From: Victivallis vadensis
GTDB taxonomy: Bacteria > Verrucomicrobiota > Lentisphaeria > Victivallales > GWF2-50-93
Reading direction: 5' to 3'
Assembly: GCA_020718525.1 (NCBI GenBank)
Contig: DYRX01000266.1
Coordinates: forward strand, 1-5,723
DNA length: 5,723 bases
Part shown: piece by piece, positions 1 to 5,723 of the stretch
How positions within the stretch are numbered: the first letter of the stretch is position 1
Layout: every line of letters begins with the position of its first letter
Made by a program: the position numbers and the translations under genes
Notes under the pieces: model-generated
What the model saw: only the letters and a program-made list of their open reading frames with translations
What the model was told of the DNA's origin: nothing
Databases searched by the model: none

Positions 1-1
1 C

Positions 2-187
2 AACATTTCCTCCGCCGTAGCTGGAATATCCTCGAACGGACTGCATCCTTCCGCTGTCCCCCTTCCCGCATTCTACGGCACAATAGTTCCCGATCCAGTT
101 TTAACTTGGCAGTACCTGCATCCTGCTTCGAGAATTGCAAGGAAGACTGCATCAGCTCCGGATCTCGGAGCCTATGAAAGACTTCCT
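2..187 (+). other. C-terminal tail of an upstream domain, DLGAYE motif (domain fragment)
   Basis: Residues 1-62 end in D-L-G-A-Y-E-R (bases 161-181), preceded by a P-A-S-R-I stretch. From memory, choice-of-anchor Q and related right-handed beta-helix surface proteins often finish with a D-[IL]-G-A-Y-E motif just after a 'SpaiDaG'-like segment. The fragment here is short and the 'DaG' part is not clear. I therefore infer, without certainty, that a beta-helix or similar domain lies upstream of the window and is fused to the propeller. Confidence 0.35.
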
Positions 188-3100
188 GCTCCGGAAGCAT
201 GCGATTTCTGGGCGCAGGTCAACAAGGACGGCAACTTCCGTAACGCCAGCGCAAAAGGCATAGCAGGAACACCGCAGATCAAATGGGCAAAGGCAATCGG
301 CTATTTTCTCCAGAATCCTCATCAGAATTCTCCATATTCGGGAATTCGTTCGGGGCATGTCTCCGTAAGAAACGGTCGGATTGCAGTCGTTCTTCCGCCG
401 AAACCAGAGGATATATATGCATCAGGCAAGAACTGGCAGAAATACGTTTCCTTCGGAACGCTCGACCTTAATGACGGCTCGGAGCTGTCGAATAAAGTTT
501 CAATACACTACGGTTCGGCAAGCTGTCTCTCGAGCGCCGGCTACATGGACACCGACAACGAGTATGGAATAATCAACCATTACTGGAAAGCCGACGGTTC
601 CTTCTGGACAATGTATGGCAAGGATCAGGCGAGAAATTTTGTGCTCGACATCTACAACGGAAGCGCGCATCCGGAATGGTATTGGGGAAACACGAGTGTT
701 GACAATGGTCCGCTAGGCTCGAACGATCCCAACTCGACAGGCTATTTCGGAATGAGCGAGTCGAATCCATACATCTTTGCCAGAGGCGGTTTGGGAGGAC
801 ACAGTCCGACAGAGAGAGGTTCTTGTGGCTACATCGTAGGCAAGGAATATAAAACTGGATGCACTTTGGAATCCATGAAGATGTGGCACCCCTTCCTCGT
901 CGAAAATAAGCGAGTCTATGCCTTCAGAAATTCAAATGAAACCTCCTACATCGGAACTAAAATCACCGCCTACGAGTTCACGGAAAATCCTTATACGGTA
1001 TCCACAAAATGGACTTATACCGATGCAAATACAACATATCTGAATTTCGGGAATTGCCATGCGAACGGCGCTCTCAGAGCCTATTGCGTTGGAGAAGATG
1101 GTCACGTTTACTACTTCGCCGGTCAAAACGGGGCATCGTCAATGAACTGGACGGCGGCAGGCGGAATGCAGTTGAAACGCGTTAATTCATCGAGCGGCCT
1201 CTGCGACATGACTATCAACACAAATTACAATCCGAGTGGCGAGACGGGGAACACCTATGCATCGCTCAATAGGCTAATCGCCCCCCAAATTGCGACAAAA
1301 GGCGACTATGTCGTAGTCTTCAGTCCCGAAGTCGTATACAACACCAGCTTGACCAAATATACATATGCCCATCTCTTCTGCTTCAAAATCAGCACGGGCA
1401 CAATGGTCTGGCACAAAACATTCTCTTCCGGATACTTCCAGACCGAATGCAAGGTCTCCGCATCGCTTTACACCGATATTTCCAACAGCTGGAACGGAGT
1501 TCAACTGACAATTGCGGGCGATTCGATATACCTGCTTGGAGCCTACGCTAGCAACAATGCGCTGGCTCTACAGCTTGAAAAATTCGCACTCGCCGACACG
1601 ATGGCGCAGAATTCTTACTCTTTTGCCCCCACAGACTCTTCGGGAAACCCAATCGCCGCCTCGTCAAGATGGATATCTTCCTCATCTTTGGCATTTCATA
1701 CCACCTGCGTCAGAGAGCTCGCGGCAGTTGACAGAAAACTTGTTGCTCTCGTTGACACCAACATTCTGACCCAGGCACTGGTGGTGCTTGAAGGCGACTC
1801 CGAGTCAGCAACTGACTACGCACCTTGCGCAGTCATAAGCAAGCCTGACATCGGATTTCCCCTGCTCAGGACCCACACAGACCTGGACAGACAGCGCTTC
1901 GATCTCTTTGACACCGGTACTGGCATCCAATTCAGCTCTCTCGGAAGCATTGATCCTGACGGCGGCCAGCTAAGCTACGAATGGGATTTCGGCGACAATT
2001 CTGTCCCCTCGACAGAGGCGAATCCGACCCATGTGTATGCAAGTTCGGGAAATCCTGGAACAATCGCGTCGCGCACTGTCACGCTCAGAATCACCGACGA
2101 TGAAAACAACAGCGCCGTCGAGACCAGGCAGATTTCCGTCCGCGATGTCGGAACACAAACCGACACGCTTATTGATGCCGATGCCGACGCATATGTGTAC
2201 CTCACGGGATCCGCGGCGGCAAACAACTACGGACTCTCCCCCTACATCCAGATATACAGATACGCATCCGGAGCGGACGCCCAAATCGGCTACATCAGAT
2301 TCGATCTTTCCTCCGTTTCTCTCGACGACCTCGATTCCGCATACATCAGGATTGCCGGCACAAACGATACATATTGCAGAGTCCGCGCTTTCGCAACTGA
2401 AGACGAGTGGAGCGAGTATGCCATAAACGGACTCAATGCGCCCCAGAAAGGCGAACTCGTCGGGGAAGCCACAGTTGACAATGACGGACTTCCCTTCGAC
2501 TATTTCCTGGAAATTCCTGTAACCGAATATGTTAAAAATACCCCGCCAGACAAACTGCGTTCCTTTGTCCTTGATATAGACAGAAATCAAATCTATCCCG
2601 AAATGAAGTTGTCCTCCAAGGAAAACAATGCCGGATTCCCACCACCTCGGCTCCTCATCAAGAAGGGATCCGCAGGAGACGCACCGACAGTCGCCAATCA
2701 GCCTTCTCCCTCGACAGTCAATCTGAGCTATCCCACCCTTGTCACTCCTGCCATCAGCGTTCTGGGCGCAAGTTCCATCGGCGAATCCAATCTCATCTAC
2801 TATTGGCACCAGACTTCCGGACCCGGCACACTGACCTTCTCGCCAAACTCGAGCAATTCCGCCAAATCGGCAACTGCGACAATCGTCCAAAGCTCCGCTT
2901 CCGATGCCCTCCCGGGAACATATACTTTCCAATGCATGATCTCTGATGGAGTCAAATCTGTGGAAAGCGAGCCCGTGACAATCAATTTTTCGAGAACCCC
3001 GTCGCTGACGGTTTCCGTCGAACAGGCTGGTGGACAGGCAGATCCGGCAAGCTCCTCACCAGTTCAATTCACCGCAACTTTCAGCTCGTCTGTGACCGAC

Positions 3101-5722
3101 TTCGAAGCCAGAGACGTCGTAATTTCCGGAACTGCCGAAGGAACAAAATCCATTTCCCTGAGCGGATCCGGAACAAGCTACACCATCAGCGTCTCAGGAA
3201 TCACTTCGAGCGGAACTGTCATCGCCTCCATTCCTGCAGGGGTGGCACACGCCTCAGGCGAACCCAACGCCGCTTCCACGTCCTCGGACAACACTGTAAC
3301 ATTCAACGCCGCCACCACTGGTCCGACCGTCACAAACAACCAGGCAAGCGGACAAGCAGATCCCACATCAAATTCCGAAATACATTTTACGGTAGTATTC
3401 AGCGATGCGGTCAGCGATTTCGATTCTTCCGATGTCGTAATCGGTGGAACTGCCGGAGGAACTAAGACTGTTCAAGTGACCGATTCCGGCGACCACAGGA
3501 CATACGATGTCGCGGTAGGCGGAATGACTTCCTCTGGGACTGTCACGATTTCCAACATCGCCGCCGGCGCCGCGCACGACGCGCAGAACAATTCGAACAG
3601 CACAGGAACGAACAGCGACAACAGTGTAACATACAGCCATGCTCCTTTTATAGTCACGATAACGCAGGCTTCTGGACAGGCGGATCCGAGCGCAAAAACA
3701 ACAGTAAATTTCACCGCGACCTTCAGCAGATCCGTCTCTGATTTTACAAGCACCGATGTCGAAATCGGCGGAAGCGCAGGCGCAGAAACAGCACTAGTGA
3801 CCGGTTCAGGGACAAGCTATAATATCGCTGTCAGCGGAATGCAGACTACCGGAACCGTGACTGTCTCCATACCATCCGGAGCGGCGCACGACAGCTCTGG
3901 AAATCCATCTCCCGCTTCAACTAACACGGACAACAGCATAAACTGGACCAGTCCTCTCCAAATCACAACCCCTCAGACTCTCCCTGCGGCAAAACAGAAT
4001 TCGGCATATTCGTACCAGTTGAATGCAAGTGGCGGCACCGGCGCATGCACATGGTCCTTTTCTAACACTACTTTCACCGAATCAAATCCCGGTTCCGCCT
4101 TCAACAACGGCGGAACAGCCAGAAACTGGAAGGGCGACGACAGTTCCTGGTCATACACCTTGCCTTTCTCCTTCCCGTTCTATGAAGAAAACATCAGCAC
4201 TATCTACATTTCTTCCAACGGATTCATAGATCTGCGCAGTACCGACGATCACGGTTCATGGATAAACAGCGACACAAATCTTAAAAACGCAAAGAGAATT
4301 GCCGCGCTCTACGACGATCTCAACACTAGCACAGGAGACATCTACATAACGGACAACGGAACAAATGTCGTAGTAAGATGGAGCGCAGTCGTTGTTGGAC
4401 TGGGCTCCCCTGTCAATTTCGAAATAGTCCTCTACAACAGCGGTGAAATCAGGTTCAACTATGGTACTAACACTGCACCACTCAGCGCAACGATCGGGAT
4501 ATCCGCAGGAAATGGGACCAATTACACACTCTCCGCACTCAGCCCGGCTTCAAGCTTCCCAAGCAACCAGTCAAGGCTTTTTACACCCGGCTCCGGTTCC
4601 AGCCTCTCACTCTCCTCCTCGGGACTCCTCAGCGGAACCCCGACAAGTTCCGGAACGCTAAACCTTCCGATACAAGTGTCAGACTCCGAACTGACCGTTC
4701 CCTCGACTCTTGCTAAAACATTCCTGCTGTCTGTCGGAACAAGCTCCGTGATCTCTTATTCCACGTCTGCTTTCTCCGAATCTGAAAGCAACAATGGCTC
4801 GATCTCGAACACGCTTGTCCTTACGCTCGCAGGCGATTCCTTCACGGGCAATGACGGCGACAACTTCGCGGGAGGCAAGACTCTTTTCTCGAACATCCCT
4901 TCCGGGCTCAGTCCAAGTGCGATCCGCAACAGCAGTTCCCAGATTACAATATCTCTTTCGGGGAACGCCGTCGCCCACGCAAACTCGAACGACATCTCGA
5001 ATTTGAGCACCGTCTTCCAGAACAGCGCATTCACGGGCGGAAACGCTTCTGCAGTAACAAATTACAGCAAAACCAACATTGCCGTAAATTTCTCCGATCC
5101 TTCAAGCTTTGCGGCAAGCATAAACCAAGCTGTCGTCCAGAGCGATCCATGCAATTCCTCCCCGATCAACTTCACCGCAGTCTTCGCTGAGTCCGTAAGC
5201 GATTTCAGCTCCTCTGACATCCTTCTCGGCGGAACTGCGCTTCCCACAACAGCCGTCGTCACCGGCTCCGAAACAACATACAACGTCGCTGTCTCCGGCA
5301 TGAGCAATTCAGGAACCGTCATCGCGAACATTCCTGCAGGCGCTGTCCACTCCGTCTCCGGCTCCTATAACGCTCAGGCGACTTTTTCCGACAATATCGT
5401 ATATTATGACGGAACGGCACCAAGTGTCACCATCAATCAAGCTCTTTCCCAGGCAGATCCTACAACGTCTAAAACAATCAATTTTAATGTTGTTTTCAGC
5501 GAATCCGTCACAGGCTTCGACCAGTCCGACATTGTGATCGGAGGAACTGCAGGAGCAAATTCCGCTCTCGTCTCTGGTTCCGGCTCCAGCTACAGCGTCG
5601 CAGTCTCGGGAATGACAGGCGCGGGAACAGTCACAGCATCAATCTCTTCCGGCGCCGCTCATGACCTTGTCGGAAATCCAAGCGGAGCTTCAAGTTCGAC
5701 AGACAACTCCGTGGCATTCGCT
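2..5722 (+). CDS. Giant multidomain surface/secreted protein, partial at both ends
   Basis: This frame is open for 1907 codons with no stop, start codon or ribosome binding site in the window, so the full protein is larger. Order of modules by residue: DLGAYE-type tail (1-62), PQQ-like propeller head (about 65-630), PKD (638-713), DNRLRE/CBM96-like (720-888), PKD/Ig-like (894-997), three Ig-like repeats (1002-1317), He_PIG-type domain interrupted by a nidogen-like domain (1319-1578), an AHANSNDISNL module (1583-1700) and two more Ig-like repeats (1703-1907). The stalk is rich in Ser, Thr, Gly, Asn and Asp and poor in Lys and Cys, as in extracellular proteins. No transmembrane segment, LPXTG motif, RTX nonapeptide or catalytic motif is seen. 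The likely role, by inference from the modules, is adhesion or binding of extracellular polysaccharide. The reading frame is certain from translation; the function is not. No neighbouring gene is visible, so there is no operon context. Confidence 0.95.
194..1900 (+). other. PQQ/BamB-like beta-propeller head (domain of the CDS)
   Basis: Residues about 65-633. The opening has F-W-A-Q-V-N-K-D-G-N-F-R-N (bases 206-244), then G-T-P-Q-I-K-W (ending 286) and S-G-H-V-S-V-R-N-G-R-I-A-V. This resembles the 'W.qf..d..rt..s...G.P.lkW...sG.v.v.dGrvyv' opening of PQQ-repeat (BamB-like) proteins. Later blade-like segments include G-E-D-G-H-V-Y-Y-F-A-G (around 1094-1126) and L-F-C-F-K-I-S-T-G-T-M-V-W (1373-1411), the latter close to the 'lyAlda.TG.vlW' blade signature. 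Further strands are I-A-G-D-S-I-Y-L-L-G (around 1511-1540) and A-A-V-D-R-K-L-V-A-L-V-D. The blades are irregular and I could not count them. No PQQ-binding or catalytic residues are evident, so a binding or scaffold role is more likely than a dehydrogenase. The region carries 11 cysteines, far denser than the rest of the protein. An unrelated beta-rich fold is the alternative. Confidence 0.5.
1913..2140 (+). other. PKD domain (domain of the CDS)
   Basis: Residues 638-713. The sequence runs F-S-S-L-G-S-I-D-P-D-G-G, then L-S-Y-E-W-D-F-G-D-N-S (ending about base 2002), then E-A-N-P-T-H-V-Y, then V-T-L-R-I-T-D-D-E-N-N, ending R-Q-I-S-V. These are the hallmark strands of a PKD domain, including the diagnostic W-D-F-G-D, and about 76 residues is the usual length. 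PKD domains are Ig-like beta-sandwiches of extracellular proteins and often act as spacers or as carbohydrate- or protein-binding units. Here it links the propeller head to the DNRLRE module. Confidence 0.93.
2159..2665 (+). other. DNRLRE / CBM96-like domain (domain of the CDS)
   Basis: Residues 720-888. It opens D-A-D-A-D-A-Y-V-Y (from 2174), then N-N-Y-G-L-S-P-Y-I-Q-I-Y-R-Y, Q-I-G-Y-I-R-F-D-L-S-S-V and L-D-S-A-Y-I-R-I. After these come E-D-E-W-S-E, I-P-V-T-E-Y-V-K, and a closing S-S-K-E-N followed by P-P-P-R-L-L-I. This is the expected order for the DNRLRE/disaggregatase-related beta-sandwich: 'aDayV', 'NyG', 'Y.rFDLS', 'A.L.l', 'W.E', 'SrE....PrL.v'. From family knowledge, related domains (CBM96) are linked to polysaccharide binding, including alginate. 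The ligand here is unknown. The length of about 170 residues is normal for the family, and nothing is truncated. Confidence 0.85.
2681..2992 (+). other. PKD/Ig-like domain following the DNRLRE module (domain of the CDS)
   Basis: Residues 894-997. It begins A-P-T-V-A-N-Q-P-S-P-S-T-V and continues G-E-S-N-L-I-Y-Y-W-H-Q-T-S-G-P-G-T-L-T-F-S, then N-S-A-K-S-A-T-A-T-I and G-T-Y-T-F-Q-C-M-I-S-D-G. The 'GESNLxYxW...GP..vtFs.N.s..AK..tAt...aGtYtF.v.vsDg' pattern is, from memory, a common Ig/PKD-like module in large surface proteins and enzymes of planctomycete and verrucomicrobial genomes. It lacks the W-D-F-G-D of the classical PKD. It probably acts as a spacer before the repeat stalk. Confidence 0.75.
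3005..3322 (+). repeat. Bacterial Ig-like repeat, copy 1 of 5
   Basis: Residues 1002-1107. The copy contains Q-A-G-G-Q-A-D-P, F-T-A-T-F-S-S-S-V-T-D-F, D-V-V-I-S-G-T-A, G-S-G-T-S-Y-T-I-S-V-S-G, S-G-T-V-I-A-S-I-P-A-G-V-A-H and S-S-D-N-T-V-T-F. This matches the approximately 105-residue bacterial Ig-like unit (Big_12-type, named from memory) found in tandem in giant secreted proteins. Counted between Q-A-D-P motifs, copy 1 to copy 2 is 318 bases (106 codons). Similarity between copies is clearest at protein level, and the DNA has diverged. Confidence 0.88.
3323..3646 (+). repeat. Bacterial Ig-like repeat, copy 2 of 5 (divergent)
   Basis: Residues 1108-1215. It has Q-A-S-G-Q-A-D-P, F-T-V-V-F-S-D-A-V-S-D-F, D-V-V-I-G-G-T-A-G-G, G-G-M-T-S-S-G-T-V and G-A-A-H-D. 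It is the most divergent copy. The usual 'tGSGtsYnvaVSG' segment reads T-D-S-G-D-H-R-T-Y-D-V-A-V-G-G, and the usual 'HD..GNP..AS' segment reads H-D-A-Q-N-N-S-N-S. The spacing to copy 3 is 324 bases (108 codons). Confidence 0.86.
3647..3952 (+). repeat. Bacterial Ig-like repeat, copy 3 of 5
   Basis: Residues 1216-1317. It has V-T-I-T-Q-A-S-G-Q-A-D-P, F-T-A-T-F-S-R-S-V-S-D-F, D-V-E-I-G-G-S-A, V-T-G-S-G-T-S-Y-N-I-A-V-S-G-M, T-G-T-V-T-V-S-I-P-S-G-A-A-H-D and T-D-N-S-I. By eye, about half its residues match copy 1. It ends directly against the He_PIG-type domain at L-Q-I-T-T-P. Confidence 0.88.
3956..4066 (+). other. He_PIG-type putative Ig domain, N-terminal half (domain of the CDS)
   Basis: Residues 1319-1355. 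I-T-T-P-Q-T-L-P-A-A, then Y-S-Y-Q-L-N-A-S-G-G-T-G-A-C-T-W-S-F, is the standard first half of a putative-Ig (He_PIG) domain. The usual continuation, 'sg.LP.GLsLs..G.isGTPt', does not follow at once. It resumes about 170 residues later, at base 4586. The domain therefore appears split by an insertion. Confidence 0.75.
4067..4585 (+). other. Nidogen-like beta domain inserted in the He_PIG-type domain (domain of the CDS)
   Basis: Residues about 1356-1528. Key segments are L-P-F-S-F-P-F-Y (4160-4183), I-Y-I-S-S-N-G-F-I, R-I-A-A-L-Y-D-D-L (4295-4321) and D-I-Y-I. They are followed by V-V-V-R-W-S-A (4367-4387), V-N-F-E-I-V-L-Y-N-S-G-E-I-R-F-N-Y-G (4412-4465), T-I-G-I-S-A-G-N-G-T-N-Y-T-L and R-L-F-T-P. 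The order 'lpF.FpFyg..y..iyisSNGfi', 'RiaalwDDl', 'v.iRW.a', 'nFevvLy..G.I.F.Yg' and 'tiGiS.G.g' matches NIDO-like extracellular beta domains. I infer the family from this order and am less sure of the exact name than of the fold type. Its ligand is unknown. Confidence 0.65.
4586..4735 (+). other. He_PIG-type putative Ig domain, C-terminal half (domain of the CDS)
   Basis: Residues 1529-1578. S-L-S-L-S-S-S-G-L-L-S-G-T-P-T-S-S-G-T-L, then I-Q-V-S-D-S, then K-T-F-L-L-S-V, is the typical second half of a putative-Ig (He_PIG) domain ('LsLsssGlisGTPt..Gt..f.v.vtDs....s..k.f.l.V'). Joined to bases 3956-4066 it makes about 87 residues, a normal single-domain length. This supports the split-domain reading. 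Confidence 0.78.
4748..5101 (+). other. Beta-rich stalk module with AHANSNDISNL core (domain of the CDS)
   Basis: Residues 1583-1700. It opens V-I-S-Y-S-T-S-A-F-S-E and then has G-S-I-S-N-T-L-V-L-T-L-A-G-D-S-F-T-G. The middle is S-N-I-P-S-G-L, and the end is A-H-A-N-S-N-D-I-S-N-L (4973-5005) followed by F-Q-N-S-A-F-T-G-G-N-A. From memory, modules with an 'AHANaNDIsNLtv.F.nsAFTGGNAs.V' core recur in giant bacterial surface proteins, but I cannot name the family. It separates the first tract of Ig-like repeats from the second and is a different unit from them. Confidence 0.65.
5108..5419 (+). repeat. Bacterial Ig-like repeat, copy 4 of 5
   Basis: Residues 1703-1808. It has I-N-Q-A-V-V-Q-S-D-P-C, I-N-F-T-A-V-F-A-E-S-V-S-D-F, D-I-L-L-G-G-T-A, V-T-G-S-E-T-T-Y-N-V-A-V-S-G-M and S-G-T-V-I-A-N-I-P-A-G-A-V-H. 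It restarts the same repeat family after the He_PIG/nidogen-like and AHANSNDISNL modules. Oddities are Q-S-D-P in place of Q-A-D-P, a Cys right after it, and a degenerate 'HD..GNP' segment (H-S-V-S-G-S-Y). The spacing to copy 5 is 312 bases (104 codons). Confidence 0.86.
5420..5722 (+). repeat. Bacterial Ig-like repeat, copy 5 of 5, reaching the window edge
   Basis: Residues 1807-1907. It has P-S-V-T-I-N-Q-A-L-S-Q-A-D-P, I-N-F-N-V-V-F-S-E-S-V-T-G-F, D-I-V-I-G-G-T-A-G-A, S-Y-S-V-A-V-S-G-M, G-T-V-T-A-S-I and G-A-A-H-D-L-V-G-N-P, closing S-T-D-N-S-V-A-F. The unit is essentially complete at the window end. The frame is still open there, so more modules are expected downstream. Confidence 0.87.
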
Positions 5723-5723
5723 C

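Noticed and set aside
2174..2191. Short GAT-GCC-type repeat
   Set aside because: It encodes D-A-D-A-D-A, the normal opening of the DNRLRE module (aDayV), and is too short to be a functional repeat element.
2031..2426. Plus-strand open frame of 131 codons in another register
   Set aside because: It is rich in Pro, Arg, Ser and Thr, with no domain. It overlaps the PKD and DNRLRE coding sequence in the wrong frame.
1970..2932. Antisense open frame of 320 codons opposite the PKD and DNRLRE region
   Set aside because: It is in exact codon register with the sense gene and stays open only because the sense frame rarely uses TTA, CTA or TCA here; its stop is the complement of the CTA at 1970. It begins with TTG and shows no domain, while the sense strand encodes clear PKD and DNRLRE motifs.
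3368..3753. Antisense frames opposite Ig-like copies 2 and 3
   Set aside because: Their hydrophobic stretches of Val, Leu and Ala are complements of the biased Ser/Thr/Gly/Asn codons of the repeats, not real membrane segments.
3005..3952. Possible DNA-level tandem repeat or CRISPR-like array
   Set aside because: The units are over 300 bases long, in frame and conserved mainly at protein level. There is no short direct repeat with unique spacers.
4679..5034. Overlapping antisense open frames of about 90-100 codons
   Set aside because: They lie opposite the end of the He_PIG-type domain and the AHANSNDISNL module, have no ribosome binding site or domain pattern, and are shadows of the sense gene.
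1..5723. RTX calcium-binding repeats, LPXTG, PEP-CTERM or other sorting signal
   Set aside because: No GGxGxDxxx nonapeptides, LPXTG motif or C-terminal sorting pattern is present. The protein's C-terminus is outside the window, so absence here says little about anchoring.

Overview
The whole window lies inside one very large protein-coding gene on the + strand. The frame whose codons start at positions 2, 5, 8 and so on has no stop codon from base 2 to base 5722. That is 1907 codons, with neither the start codon nor the stop codon inside the window. I translated this frame throughout. It reads as a mosaic of extracellular beta-rich modules from end to end, with no frameshift and no intergenic gap. 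Residue numbers in this annotation count from the codon at base 2.

Layout: (1) Residues 1 to about 62 look like the tail of an upstream domain ending in a DLGAYE motif. (2) Residues about 65 to 630 are a cysteine-containing head that resembles a degenerate PQQ/BamB-type beta-propeller. (3) Residues about 638 to 713 are a PKD domain with a WDFGD motif. (4) Residues about 720 to 888 are a DNRLRE/CBM96-like module. (5) Residues about 894 to 997 are a PKD/Ig-like domain. (6) Residues about 1002 to 1317 are three tandem bacterial Ig-like repeats. (7) Residues about 1319 to 1578 are a putative-Ig (He_PIG-type) domain that appears to be split by a nidogen-like beta domain of about 170 residues. (8) Residues about 1583 to 1700 are a separate module with an AHANSNDISNL core. 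(9) Residues about 1703 to 1907 are two more copies of the Ig-like repeat, the last running to the window edge.

Taken together this looks like a secreted or cell-surface giant protein. A propeller-like head and possible carbohydrate-binding modules sit on a long Ig-like stalk rich in Ser, Thr, Gly and Asn. Adhesion or polysaccharide binding is the natural guess, but no catalytic site or anchoring signal is visible. The missing ends would hold any signal peptide and sorting domain.

The module mix (DLGAYE tail, PQQ-like propeller, PKD, DNRLRE, tandem Ig-like repeats) and moderate GC fit a free-living or gut/environmental Gram-negative bacterium. The PVC group (Lentisphaerota, Kiritimatiellota, Verrucomicrobiota) is my weak preference, on architecture alone. 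I see no RNA gene, promoter, terminator, mobile element, CRISPR array or attachment site.
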